Shown here: positions 33,942-43,794 of the stretch, in pieces
Layout of the letters: each line of letters starts with the position of its first letter
Numbering within the stretch: the stretch's first letter is position 1
Source: Natrarchaeobius halalkaliphilus
Lineage (GTDB): Archaea; Halobacteriota; Halobacteria; Halobacteriales; Natrialbaceae
Direction: 5' to 3'
Assembly (NCBI RefSeq): GCF_003841485.1
Contig: NZ_REFY01000007.1
Span: forward strand, 1-64,000
DNA length: 64,000 nucleotides
Made by a program: the position numbers and the translations under genes
The notes under the pieces: generated by a model
Told to the model about the DNA's origin: nothing
Database searches by the model: none
Seen by the model: the letters and a program-made list of their open reading frames with translations, nothing else

Positions 33942-35108
33942 ATGGCACGTGTCAACATAGATGAGCTGACCAAAGAGTACAACTCACCAGGCGGGTCGAT
34001 CGTCGCCGTCGACGATCTGAATCTCTCGATGGAAGACGGCGAGTTTGTCGTCTTCGTCGGCCCGTCCGGCTGTGGGAAATCGACGACCCTTCGGTGTGTC
34101 GCCGGCCTCGAGACGGTGACCGACGGCGCAATCCGCTTCGGACCGGAAGACGTGACTGACCAGAAACCGAAAGAGCGGGATATCGCGATGGTGTTCCAGA
34201 ACTACGCGCTGTATCCACATATGAGCGCTCGAGAGAACATGGCCTTCGGATTGAAGATGTCCACGGATCTCTCCGCGGACGAAATCAGCGAGCGCGTCGA
34301 GGAGACTGCCGACATGATGGGCATCGAATCGTTGCTCGAGGACAAGCCGAAAGCGCTTTCGGGTGGTCAACAACAGCGCGTCGCGCTCGGTCGTGCGATC
34401 GTTCGTGATCCCGAAGTGTTCCTGATGGACGAGCCCCTGTCGAATCTCGATGCCAAGCTACGTGCCCAGATGCGGACGGAGCTTCAACAGCTGCAAAAGG
34501 AACTGGACGTGACGACGGTGTACGTGACCCACGACCAGACCGAGGCGATGACGATGGGCGATCGGATCGTCGTCCTCAACGACGGTCAGCTACAGCAGGT
34601 CGGAACGCCACTGGAGTGTTATCACCGACCGGCCAACCAGTTCGTCGCCGGCTTCCTCGGCTCACCGCCGATGAACTTCCTCGATGTCGAAGCCGATCCC
34701 GAGGACGGGAGTCTCCGTCATCAGAACTTTACGCTTCCGCTATCGGATTCTGCTCCCGCCGATCTCGACGGAGACAGGTTCGTTCTCGGAATCAGACCGG
34801 AGCACATCACTCTCACGGAGACGCCACAGACCCACGCCGAGCCTGATCGACTGATCGAAACGGACGTTACCGTCACCGAACCGATGGGCGACGTGACGAA
34901 CGTCTATCTCGAGGTCGGCGGAACGTCCGTGACGGTAACGACCGACGGCCACGTCGGAGTCGCTGCCGGCGACCGGATACACATGCACGTTCCGGGTACG
35001 AAGACTCATCTCTTCGATGCCGAATCAGGGGCGGCAGTCAAACACAGCGACGAACCGATCGACTCGAAACCGGTCACGGAAACGAGCGGTCGCGCAGAGA
35101 CCGCATAA
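33942..35108 (+). CDS. Sugar ABC transporter ATPase (MalK/UgpC type)
   Basis: A 388-residue ATPase. The nucleotide domain (1-240) has Walker A GPSGCGKST, the Q-loop in VFQNYALYPHM, the signature ALSGGQQQRVALGRA, Walker B VFLMDEPLSNLD and the H-loop TVYVTHDQTEAM. The C-terminal ~140 residues form the TOBE regulatory domain of carbohydrate importers (PMNFLDV ... GIRPEHI). It closes the four-gene importer operon; a short gap of ~80 bp precedes it. Confidence 0.93.
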   Translation: MARVNIDELTKEYNSPGGSIVAVDDLNLSMEDGEFVVFVGPSGCGKSTTLRCVAGLETVTDGAIRFGPEDVTDQKPKERDIAMVFQNYALYPHMSARENMAFGLKMSTDLSADEISERVEETADMMGIESLLEDKPKALSGGQQQRVALGRAIVRDPEVFLMDEPLSNLDAKLRAQMRTELQQLQKELDVTTVYVTHDQTEAMTMGDRIVVLNDGQLQQVGTPLECYHRPANQFVAGFLGSPPMNFLDVEADPEDGSLRHQNFTLPLSDSAPADLDGDRFVLGIRPEHITLTETPQTHAEPDRLIETDVTVTEPMGDVTNVYLEVGGTSVTVTTDGHVGVAAGDRIHMHVPGTKTHLFDAESGAAVKHSDEPIDSKPVTETSGRAETA

Positions 35109-35594
35109 TCAAAGCGATATCGGTGAATAGTAGTTCGTACTCGGTACCGCTTCGATCTGAAAACCCCTCGAGTCACTGCAACCTGGATCAGCGTGTCTCG
35201 CGCTTCGACTCGGGCCCGCGTCTCGACGCATCCGGCGTTGCGCTGTCGCAGATCAACTGCTACGCTCCCGACTCGACGATGACGGTCGGTTTGGCGTCGA
35301 GTTGATCTTTTCGCCGTCTCTTTGTGACGTTCGACTGCTGGACTCCTGGTCGCACGCTTACGGTTTTGTGTAGGGGTCCGACGGCTCGCTCTCGGATTGG
35401 CTCGATCATGTTCGTATATAAACCATATCTCAGCTTCACTTTTATTGTAGAATAGTACACAATCAAAAAGCCTTCAATATAAATAACGTCTATATTTCCG
35501 ATATTATTTTATAGGAGAAAGTATAATATTATGATGGCCACGATTGTTTGTGGCTATTGGATGCGAACGAGCGAACCACCGACAAACGATATCC
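35109..35594. promoter_or_regulatory. AT-rich promoter region of the chitinase array
   Basis: No gene. From ~35400 the sequence becomes AT-rich with several TATA-like runs (TATAAATAAC, TATTTTATAGG, GTATAATATTATG) ahead of the first chitinase ATG at 35595. Similar AT-rich leaders occur only before the genes at 41924, 43795 and 46936, marking likely transcription starts. Confidence 0.5.
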
Positions 35595-37592
35595 ATGAAA
35601 CGAACACGTCGAAACGTACTGAGTAACGCAACGAAACTATCCGCCCTACTGGCTGGAATCGGTGCCAGTGGTGCAGTTTCAGCAGAGAGCTATCCCGAAT
35701 GGGATCCAGACGCCGTGTATACGGGGGGTGACCGGGTCGTCTACGAGGGCTCCGTCTGGGAGGCCCAGTGGTGGACCCAAGGGGACGAACCCGATACCGA
35801 ATCGGGTCCCTGGGAGGAACTCGAAGAGGGTGGCGACGAAAACGACAACGAGAACGACAACGACGCTGATAACGGGGAATATCCCCCGTGGGATGCAGAC
35901 ACCGTCTACACCGGTGGCGACCGCGTCGTCTACGAAGGATACGTCTGGGAGGCTACTTACTGGACCCAGGGTGACAAACCCGGTGAATCCGAATGGGGCC
36001 CCTGGGAAGAGATCGAAGAGTACGACGACGGAGACGACGAGGACGACGAGGACGACGAGGAGTTGACCGCGAGCTTTTCGATCAGCACGCAGTTCCCCGA
36101 CCCCGGCGAGGAGGTCGAGTTCGACGCCGCCGACTCGGAGGGCGAAATCGAGAGCTACGACTGGGAGTTCGGTGATGGGACCGAAGCGAGCGGTGAGGTC
36201 GTTTCGAACGCGTTCGACGAAGGGCAGTACGACGTCACGCTGACCGTCGAAAACGCCGACGGAGAGACCGATACGGACTCCGTCAGGATCACCGCCGGCC
36301 GACCGTCTTCGGACGAAAAACGCGTCGTCGCGTACTACCGACAGTGGGCACAGTACGACCGGGACTACCTCCCTCGAGACATTCCGTACGACCAGATCAC
36401 ACACGTTCAGTACGCGTTCGCACGGCCCGAAGAGGACGGCACCGTCACACTCGTCGGTGACAGCCACGGACAGGGCGCCTTCTGGGATCAGGGTGACGAC
36501 TGGCGAGGCGTCGACGGTGGCACCTTTGCGGAACACGCCGCCGAACACGACGACACCAAGTTCGTCCTTTCGATCGGCGGCTGGGGAGACTCCGAGTACT
36601 TCTCGAACGCAGCCCTGGATCAGGAGAACCGCGAGCGGTTCGCTCAAAGCTGCGTGGAGTGGGTCGATCGAGGAAACCTCGACGGCATCGATCTCGACTG
36701 GGAGTTCCCCGGCGGCGGTGGCTGTACCGACGAGGATCCGGTCTGTGACATGGATAACATCGTCCGCGAGGGCGATCAGGAGCGCTTTACGCTGCTCTGT
36801 CAGGAAGTCCGTGATCATCTCGACGATGCCGCCGAGAACGATCCCGATCGGGACGAACCGTACGAACTCACCGCCGCGGTGAGTGCGAACCCGGACGTCG
36901 CGGAAGGCGTCGAAGACGGGATGAACGGACTCGAGCACGACAAACTCTCCGACATCCTCGATTTCCTCCTCGTGATGACGTTCGACTACCGGGGCATCTG
37001 GAGCGAGACGACCGGCCACCACGCGCCGCTGATGGAAAGCTCCGACGACACCTTCGAGGATGCCGAGATCTGGAACGCAGAGTACGCACTCCAGTACTGG
37101 GAAGACCAGGGCTGGGACCCCGACCAGCTCAACATGGCTGTCCCGTTCTACGGCCGAAGCTGGACGGACGTCCAGCCGCCAGAGGGTGACTTCGGCACTG
37201 GCGAGGACGACGGTCTCTTCCAGGAGTACGAAGGCGACGGAGCAGATGCGAGCGGTGACGGCTCCTATCCGAGCTGGGATCCGGCGATGGGAAGCAGCTA
37301 CGCCGGCGTCTGGGAGTGGTTCGACCTCGGCGGAGACGGGCGCGGCAACAGTAACAACGTCAACCTCGAGAGCTCCGAGTGGGAGACGTACTTCGACGAA
37401 GAGGCCGTCATGGCTTGGAGCTGGAACGCCGAGGAGCGTACGATGATCTCCCACGAAACTGAAGAGTCGATGGAGGCCAAGATGCAGTGGCTCAGAGACG
37501 CCCCGTACGGCGGAACGATGCTGTGGGCGATCGGTGGAGACACCTACGAGGGAGATCTCATCGGAACGCTCTGGAATACGCTCAACGAGTGA
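35595..37592 (+). CDS. Secreted GH18 chitinase, two CBM5/12 plus PKD
   Basis: A 665-residue Tat-exported chitinase. Order: twin-arginine signal (MKRTRRNVL, to ~30); chitin-binding module 1 (~33-76, YPEWDPDAVYTGGDRVVYEG ... WEAQWWTQGDEP); an Asp/Asn/Glu linker; module 2 (~96-140); a second acidic linker; PKD domain (~158-235, YDWEFGDG); GH18 barrel from ~243. The barrel has SIGGW (326-330) and the catalytic DGIDLDWE (363-370, acid Glu370). It should hydrolyse chitin outside the cell by substrate-assisted catalysis. The family-like Tat start is at 35595, and the upstream frame extension is discarded. It opens the array; the next two genes follow within 190 bp and may share its transcript. Confidence 0.95.
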   Translation: MKRTRRNVLSNATKLSALLAGIGASGAVSAESYPEWDPDAVYTGGDRVVYEGSVWEAQWWTQGDEPDTESGPWEELEEGGDENDNENDNDADNGEYPPWDADTVYTGGDRVVYEGYVWEATYWTQGDKPGESEWGPWEEIEEYDDGDDEDDEDDEELTASFSISTQFPDPGEEVEFDAADSEGEIESYDWEFGDGTEASGEVVSNAFDEGQYDVTLTVENADGETDTDSVRITAGRPSSDEKRVVAYYRQWAQYDRDYLPRDIPYDQITHVQYAFARPEEDGTVTLVGDSHGQGAFWDQGDDWRGVDGGTFAEHAAEHDDTKFVLSIGGWGDSEYFSNAALDQENRERFAQSCVEWVDRGNLDGIDLDWEFPGGGGCTDEDPVCDMDNIVREGDQERFTLLCQEVRDHLDDAAENDPDRDEPYELTAAVSANPDVAEGVEDGMNGLEHDKLSDILDFLLVMTFDYRGIWSETTGHHAPLMESSDDTFEDAEIWNAEYALQYWEDQGWDPDQLNMAVPFYGRSWTDVQPPEGDFGTGEDDGLFQEYEGDGADASGDGSYPSWDPAMGSSYAGVWEWFDLGGDGRGNSNNVNLESSEWETYFDEEAVMAWSWNAEERTMISHETEESMEAKMQWLRDAPYGGTMLWAIGGDTYEGDLIGTLWNTLNE

Positions 37593-37688
37593 GATGACGA
37601 GCGAATCCAGCGGCACCGGCGTCTGTACGCCCCGTCCGATCACTGCACAGTACCGACAATCCGAAACACACACGACCAACAGAGACCC

Positions 37689-39611
37689 ATGAAACGATCA
37701 CGGCGTGACCTACTGAACGACGCATCGAAGGTACCGATCCTGTTCGCCGGACTCGGCGCGAGTTCGGTCGCAACAGCACAGGACTACCCCGAGTGGGATC
37801 CGGACGAGGTCTACAACTCGGGAGACAGAGTCGTCTACGAGGGCTCCGTCTGGGAGGCCCAGTGGTGGACGCGCGGAGACGAGCCCGCCACCGGCCCCGG
37901 CCCCTGGGAGGAAGTTGAAGAGAGTGGCGACGAGAACGACAACAGCGGCAACGATGAAGAGTATCCAGCGTGGGATGCGGACACCGTCTACACCGGCGAT
38001 GACCGGGTCACCTACGAGGGGTACGTTTGGGAGGCCAACTACTGGACCCAGGGCGACGAACCCGGCGATACCGAGTGGGGACCCTGGGAGGAAGTCGAGC
38101 CTATCGACGACGAGCCGGATCCGGACCCGCCGGAACTCGAAGCGTACATCACGACGAGTGCCACCCGAATCGAAACCGGTGACGAAATCGAGGTCGACGG
38201 CTCCGATTCGACGGGCGAAATCGAGAGCTACGAGTGGAAACTCGGTGATGACACCGAAGCGACCGGCGACGTCGTTACCCACACCTACGAAGAGACCGGC
38301 GAGTACACGGTCGAACTCACCGTTATCGACGAGGACGGTGAAACCGATACTGCAGCCCTCGAAATCACCGTCGCCGACGAAATCGAGGGTCCAGGCGACG
38401 ACTTCAAAGTCGTCGGCTACTACCCCGGCTGGAAAGCAAACGACGAACAGGACTACTATCCGAGCGACATCCCCTTCGATAAGGTAACCGACGTCCTGTA
38501 CGCGTTCATCGCACTCGACGAGGACGGCAACGTCTTCCCACCCGAGGACGACGAAACGGAGTTCGACATTCCGCGCCAGACGCACGAAGAGAACCTACAA
38601 GAGTTCGCGAATCTGGCAGACGACGTCGACTGTCGGCTTCACCTCTCTGTTGGTGGCTGGACGCTCTCGGACAATTTCCACATCATCGCTGAGGACCCGG
38701 ACGCCCGCGAGACGTTCGCGGATAACTGCGTCGAGTTGATGCGCGAGTACAACTTCGACGGCGTCGACATCGACTGGGAACACCCGGGCCCCGAGCAAGG
38801 CCAATGTCAGTGTGGGAACGCGGACGACTACGAAAACCACGTTCTGTTGCTCGAGGACCTCCGCGAGGCTCTCGATGAGGCGGCCGACGAGGACGGCCAG
38901 TACTACTACCTGTCGGTCGCCAACGGCGGCTCCGACTGGAACGCGGGTGGCCTCCGACACGGCCAGATCGGTGATGTCTGTGACTCGGTCTACGTCATGG
39001 CGTATGACTTCACCGGCGAGTGGCACGACACGGCGGGGCTGAACGCACCGATCTACGGTGACGATCACCCCCTCGACACGAGCGAATACGGTGACGATCA
39101 CCACGATCAATACTACGTCGAGTACGCCGTCGACGAGCTGTGGGCGGGCGATCACGGCGAGGAGGGCTTCTGGCCCGGTCAGTGGGAGTACCCACCGGCG
39201 GAACCCGCAGCGTACGACGAACTCGTCCTCGGCATGCCGTTCTACGGCCGTGGGTTCAACAACGCGACCGAACCCTACGACGGCATCGGCTTCGGACCGG
39301 ATGCACTTCCCGAAGGGACCTGGCACCACCTCCTTGCAGACGGCGAGGATCCGACCGGCGCGTTCGACTTCGGTGATCTGGAGGAGAACTACGAGGACGC
39401 AGACGGTTGGGAGAAGCAGCGCCACGAGCCCGGTGCGGTGCCGTATCTGGTCAACGAGGACGAAGAGACCTTCATCAGCTACGACGACGAGCAGTCGATC
39501 GCTGAAAAGGTCGAGTTCGCGAAAGAACGCGGTATGCAGGGCGTGATGTTCTGGGAACTCGCCCAGGACTGGGACGAATCGCTGCTGGATACGATCTTAC
39601 AGACGACCTAG
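37689..39611 (+). CDS. Secreted GH18 chitinase, two CBM5/12 plus PKD
   Basis: A 640-residue paralogue with the same layout: Tat signal (MKRSRRDLL, to ~30), CBM5/12 copies at ~32-75 and ~91-135, PKD at ~150-230 (YEWKLGDD), and GH18 from ~239. It contains VGGW (321-324) and the catalytic DGVDIDWE (357-364, Glu364). The barrel differs clearly from the first chitinase (HPGP rather than FPGG after the Glu, and a Cys pair CQCG at ~370), so the two probably attack chitin differently. It starts 96 bp after the first gene with no AT-rich leader, suggesting co-transcription. Confidence 0.95.
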   Translation: MKRSRRDLLNDASKVPILFAGLGASSVATAQDYPEWDPDEVYNSGDRVVYEGSVWEAQWWTRGDEPATGPGPWEEVEESGDENDNSGNDEEYPAWDADTVYTGDDRVTYEGYVWEANYWTQGDEPGDTEWGPWEEVEPIDDEPDPDPPELEAYITTSATRIETGDEIEVDGSDSTGEIESYEWKLGDDTEATGDVVTHTYEETGEYTVELTVIDEDGETDTAALEITVADEIEGPGDDFKVVGYYPGWKANDEQDYYPSDIPFDKVTDVLYAFIALDEDGNVFPPEDDETEFDIPRQTHEENLQEFANLADDVDCRLHLSVGGWTLSDNFHIIAEDPDARETFADNCVELMREYNFDGVDIDWEHPGPEQGQCQCGNADDYENHVLLLEDLREALDEAADEDGQYYYLSVANGGSDWNAGGLRHGQIGDVCDSVYVMAYDFTGEWHDTAGLNAPIYGDDHPLDTSEYGDDHHDQYYVEYAVDELWAGDHGEEGFWPGQWEYPPAEPAAYDELVLGMPFYGRGFNNATEPYDGIGFGPDALPEGTWHHLLADGEDPTGAFDFGDLEENYEDADGWEKQRHEPGAVPYLVNEDEETFISYDDEQSIAEKVEFAKERGMQGVMFWELAQDWDESLLDTILQTT

Positions 39612-39795
39612 TCGCACGACGGTCTCTCGAGGACCGTCTCGGCTTCGATGTCGGATGGAGCCGTCCGAAACCGCGAGTGACTGGATATCCACGGCCGAAC
39701 CGACGCCCGCCACGGACCTTCGTTGGCGGCGCATTTCGAGAGAGTACAAGCAGCCGGACCGACGTCCGGTATCCGAATGATTCGACACCCAACAC

Positions 39796-41625
39796 ATGAA
39801 ACGAACTCGACGAAACGTCCTCGGTACAGCATCGTCAATGACCGCACTCCTGTTCGGTGCCAGCGCGAGCACCGCTGCACGGGACTACCCCGAGTGGGAT
39901 CCGGACGAGGTCTACAATTCGGGAGACCGGGTCGTCTACGAGGGCTCCGTCTGGGAGGCCCAGTGGTGGACCCTAGGTGACGAACCCAGCGCGGGTCCTG
40001 GTCCCTGGGAACGACTCGAGGAAGACGCCAACGACGACGAAAACGACGATGAGAACGACGGTAACGGCGGCAACGACAGCGAATACCCCTCCTGGAACGC
40101 AGACACCGTCTACACCGGCGGTGATCGCGTCGTCTACGACGGCTACCTCTGGGAAGCGAACTGGTGGACGCAGGGCGACGAACCCGGCGAATCCGAGTGG
40201 GGCCCCTGGGAAGAGATCGAAGAGTACGACGACGGAGACGAGGATGATGACGATAACGGCGACGACGACGTATTGGCGGGCTTCTCCGTCAGCGACTCGA
40301 ACCCTGACCCGGGCGAGGAGGTCGAGTTCGACGCCGCCGACTCGGGGGGCGAAATCGAGAGCTACGACTGGGAACTCGGTGACGACACCGAGGCAACCGG
40401 CGAGGTCGTCATCCACACCTACGACGAGGACGGCGACTACGAGGTCGAACTGACCGTCACCGATGTCGACGGGGCGACCGACACCGATTCGACGACCGTC
40501 ACCGTCGCGGACGAGCCAGATAGCGACCTGACCGCCGACACCGCTCTCGAGGAGTTCTACGCGGAGTTCGACAGGGACTTCTATCCGGAAGAAACCGAAG
40601 GTGGCGTTCCCGGACTGCTCGAGAACGAGTTACACGAGGATGCAAGCGAGCACGGGGCCGATCTCGACGCGATCGAGAACGACGCTGGAGACGGATCGAT
40701 GGAGCTCGGCGCGCTCGGCGACCGCGGACTCGAGCTGGTCAAGCATTTCGACGACGTCGGCGTGGCACGAGCAAACACCGCGCGGCTCGTGGCGTGGCTG
40801 GCGGGGCTGGCCGAGGAGACCGAACCGATTCCGTTCAACGATGGAAGCGGACGGGGCGGTGGTCTTACGGCCGACGCGGGACCAGTAGCGGCGACGAACG
40901 ATCCGTCGGTGTTCGTCCAGAACGCGTGGCCGTTGGGCGAGGACTTCGACGACGTCTACCATCAGTCCCAACGCGAAGACTGGAGCAGTGGAGTCAGCGA
41001 CGACCAGTACACCAACGTCGAGAATCCGATCATCGACGCCGCAGTCAATAAGGTCCATCCGCTCACGGGCGAGTCCCTTGGCAACGGCTTCAGTGCGAAC
41101 GCGCCGCTCGAGGCGACCGCGGAACTCCACGGGGACGGTTGGCAGTTCGATACGGCGCTGATATTCGAGAACACCACCGACGTACCGCTGTTGATCGACG
41201 GCGCGGTCATCTGGTGGGTCGGGCCGTCGAAAGGCGGAACCGGTCTGGATCAGTTCTCCTACGACAACGCACAACGCAAGAACTTCTCGGTGGGTCACCC
41301 ACAGCGCGACGTCATCGAGGTGGCGCTGCCGGACGAGTCCAAACCGGGTTCATTCGAGGGAACCGACGCGCCGCTGTCGGCGTACGGCGTCCGGATGGCA
41401 CAGCACAACAACCCGTACATGTACCGGACGCTCTATCCCAACCAGAAGTTCTCGATGACCTACGGAAACGTCACCGGCCCCGATCAGTACGACTGGCCGC
41501 GTGAGGACCTGCTCGAGGTGATGCTCGACACCTGTCACGTCGAGTTCCGCGATGACATGGACGACATCGAGCAAAACACGGAACTGGTCGAAACGCTCGA
41601 TATGAAAAACCGCTTCGGGAACTAA
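39796..41625 (+). CDS. Secreted chitin-binding protein with unrecognised C-terminal domain
   Basis: A 609-residue protein whose first ~240 residues match the chitinases: Tat signal (MKRTRRNVL), CBM5/12 at ~31-72 and ~97-140, acidic linkers, and PKD at ~160-238 (YDWELGDD). The remaining ~365 residues contain no GH18 motif and resemble nothing I know. They include a helical first part (ALEEFYAEFDRDFYPEE ... VARANTARLVAWLAGLAEE) and a beta-rich second part (ATAELHGDGWQFDTALIFEN, LIDGAVIWWVGPSKGG, RMAQHNNPYMYRTLYPNQKF). It sits between chitinases, so a role in chitin breakdown is likely, but I assign none. It starts 184 bp after its neighbour. Confidence 0.9.
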   Translation: MKRTRRNVLGTASSMTALLFGASASTAARDYPEWDPDEVYNSGDRVVYEGSVWEAQWWTLGDEPSAGPGPWERLEEDANDDENDDENDGNGGNDSEYPSWNADTVYTGGDRVVYDGYLWEANWWTQGDEPGESEWGPWEEIEEYDDGDEDDDDNGDDDVLAGFSVSDSNPDPGEEVEFDAADSGGEIESYDWELGDDTEATGEVVIHTYDEDGDYEVELTVTDVDGATDTDSTTVTVADEPDSDLTADTALEEFYAEFDRDFYPEETEGGVPGLLENELHEDASEHGADLDAIENDAGDGSMELGALGDRGLELVKHFDDVGVARANTARLVAWLAGLAEETEPIPFNDGSGRGGGLTADAGPVAATNDPSVFVQNAWPLGEDFDDVYHQSQREDWSSGVSDDQYTNVENPIIDAAVNKVHPLTGESLGNGFSANAPLEATAELHGDGWQFDTALIFENTTDVPLLIDGAVIWWVGPSKGGTGLDQFSYDNAQRKNFSVGHPQRDVIEVALPDESKPGSFEGTDAPLSAYGVRMAQHNNPYMYRTLYPNQKFSMTYGNVTGPDQYDWPREDLLEVMLDTCHVEFRDDMDDIEQNTELVETLDMKNRFGN

Positions 41626-41923
41626 TCCGAAGTCGCCTCGATTCTTTGGCTCGAGCACCTATCGAACGCGGAGTAAAACTGCTCGCCGCCGGACCAGTAC
41701 ACGGAGTGCTTTTCGTCGGCACACGACCGATCTACGGATAGTATTCGGACGAAACGGTGAGAATGTATATTATATCCAAATAACACTAGTAGGAAATATT
41801 ATTATTGTGGGGAGATAACGTACTGAACGTCCCCGGGGTCAGACGGTCGGACTCCGAACACAGCCGAGTCCGGGGACGGCAGTCCGTCGGGGAGTCCATC
41901 GACTGCACATTCACTACCAAACC
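41626..41923. promoter_or_regulatory. AT-rich leader before the fourth array gene
   Basis: No gene. The segment 41760-41810 is AT-rich (GTATATTATATCCAAATAAC, then ATATTATTATTG) and probably carries the promoter of the gene at 41924, which would make that gene a new transcription unit. Confidence 0.45.
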
Positions 41924-43474
41924 ATGAAACGAACACGACGAGACGTACTGCGCAACGCATCGAAACTATCCGCTGTCCTGGCGAGCGTCGGCGTCGGCGC
42001 TACCGCCAGCGTCACGGCTCGAGAGTATCCCGAATGGGATTCAGAGACAGTGTATACGGGGGGTGATCGGGTCGTCTACGACGGCTCGGTCTGGGAAGCG
42101 AACTGGTGGACTCAGGGGGACGAACCCGACACCGGGCCGGGCCCCTGGGAAGAACTCGAAGAGGACGATAACGACAACGAGAACGACAACGACGCTGATA
42201 ACGGGGAGTATCCGCCGTGGGATGCAGACACCGTCTACACCGGCGACGATCGAGTCGAACACGATGGCTACGTCTGGGAGGCCCAGTGGTGGACTCAGGG
42301 CGACGAACCCGGCGAATCCGAGTGGGGTCCATGGGAAGAGATCGACGTGTACGACCCCGGACCGAGTGCTTCGTTCACCGTCAGCGATCCGAGTCCGGAA
42401 CCCGGAACGGAGATCACGCTCGATGCATCCGGTTCCGAGGGGGAAATCGACTCGTACGCGTGGAACCTCGGTGATGGTACCGAAACGACCGGTGAAGTCG
42501 TTACCCACGGCTACGACGAGGAGGGCGACTATCGGATCGAACTCACCGTCGAAGACGACGACGGCGAGACCGACAGCACCGGAACGACCGTCTACGTGGG
42601 AGATGTCGAGCCACCGACGCCGGACGGCGTCTACACGCCGTACCAGGGGACCTGGTACGACATCGTCGACGGCACCCTCGAGAGAGACGCCGATCGAATT
42701 ATCATGTCGTTCATCGGTGACGCCACCAGAGACGGCGAGATCACGCCCGGTTGGTTGGCGAACTGTAACGTCGGGTCCTGCGAACAGGAGCCACTCGACG
42801 ACTACGCCGATGAGATCCAGACGCTCCAGGACGACGGTATCGAGGTCGGCCTCTCGATCGGCGGTTGGGAGAGTCCCGTCGTCGCTCGCGATGCGGACGA
42901 TCCGGAGGAGTTGAAGGACGCCTACGCTGATCTCCTCGATGCGTTCGACGCCACGCACCTCGACATCGACGACGAGAACGCCACCGATTCGGATCGACCG
43001 GACGATCTCCACGAGATCCGAAACGAGGCCCTCGCGTTGCTCAAAGACGAACGGCCCGAGATCACCGTTGGCTTTACAGTGGCAGCTACTCCGGATGGAA
43101 TCGTCGATTGGGGTCACTCTCCTGGGAAGGTCTTCATCGAGGACGCCGTCGAGAAGGGCCTCGAACTCGACTACGTCCAGCCCATGACGATGCACTACGA
43201 CAGCGAGCCCGAGAACTTCGAGACGATCACCTCGGCGCTCGAGGGAACGGTGGAGTTCCTCGAAGAGGTGTATCCCGAACGGTCCGAAGACGAGCTGTGG
43301 GGGATGGTCGGCGTGACGCCGTATCTCGGTGAAATCACAACCGATATCGCGAGCGATCTCGTCGATTTCGCCAACGAAAGGGGCATGTACAGCATCGCGC
43401 CGTGGGTGCTTGGCGAAGACGACGGCGGCGAGTTCTCGGCCGTCTTCTCCGAGTTCGAGAGTAGCGACAGCTGA
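41924..43474 (+). CDS. Secreted compact GH18-like chitinase, two CBM5/12 plus PKD
   Basis: A 516-residue Tat-exported protein: signal (MKRTRRDVL), CBM5/12 at ~35-77 and ~96-140, PKD at ~146-226, and a ~285-residue catalytic domain. That domain begins DGVYTPYQGTWYDIV, has SIGGW (311-315) and ends with VLGEDDGGEFSAVFSEFE. The motif THLDIDDE (344-351) keeps the D-x-D-x-E of GH18 with Glu351 as likely acid, but lacks the usual DG at its start. It belongs to the shorter GH18 subgroup with chitinases such as bacterial ChiD-like enzymes. Its catalytic domain is almost a twin of the gene at 48766, with long stretches identical at DNA level. Confidence 0.9.
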   Translation: MKRTRRDVLRNASKLSAVLASVGVGATASVTAREYPEWDSETVYTGGDRVVYDGSVWEANWWTQGDEPDTGPGPWEELEEDDNDNENDNDADNGEYPPWDADTVYTGDDRVEHDGYVWEAQWWTQGDEPGESEWGPWEEIDVYDPGPSASFTVSDPSPEPGTEITLDASGSEGEIDSYAWNLGDGTETTGEVVTHGYDEEGDYRIELTVEDDDGETDSTGTTVYVGDVEPPTPDGVYTPYQGTWYDIVDGTLERDADRIIMSFIGDATRDGEITPGWLANCNVGSCEQEPLDDYADEIQTLQDDGIEVGLSIGGWESPVVARDADDPEELKDAYADLLDAFDATHLDIDDENATDSDRPDDLHEIRNEALALLKDERPEITVGFTVAATPDGIVDWGHSPGKVFIEDAVEKGLELDYVQPMTMHYDSEPENFETITSALEGTVEFLEEVYPERSEDELWGMVGVTPYLGEITTDIASDLVDFANERGMYSIAPWVLGEDDGGEFSAVFSEFESSDS

Positions 43475-43794
43475 CCTCTCGAGGCCGCTTCGCCCGGAGA
43501 ACGGTGATCAATCACGTCGTTTCATTTTTCGGTTCGAGTTTCGAACGACGACCACTCGATACGATCATCCGCCCGCTCGAACAACCAGACCGATCAGCCG
43601 CGATCGATCGGATGTTCCAGTCGGATCCGACTCCGAAGTGAGTAATACGTTCGCAGAACCCATAATTATTTAATATTATAATTCATAAGTTCATGTGTAG
43701 TCGAATCGAGAACGGTGCCGAATTCGAGCGAGTGTCGGTTCGATTCGACCACACACGAAACGCGGAACAACGATCGTAAATCGAGCGAATATCC
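43475..43794. promoter_or_regulatory. Leader before the fifth array gene
   Basis: No gene. An AT-rich patch (TAATTATTTAATATTATAATTC, about 43661-43685) lies ~110 bp before the ATG at 43795 and probably holds its promoter. Confidence 0.4.

Noticed and set aside
35679-37679. 666-codon minus-strand frame opposite the first chitinase
   Set aside because: The chitinase has clear Tat signal, CBM, PKD and GH18 motifs; the opposite frame is valine/leucine-rich shadow sequence with no domain. The same applies to 46906-48669.
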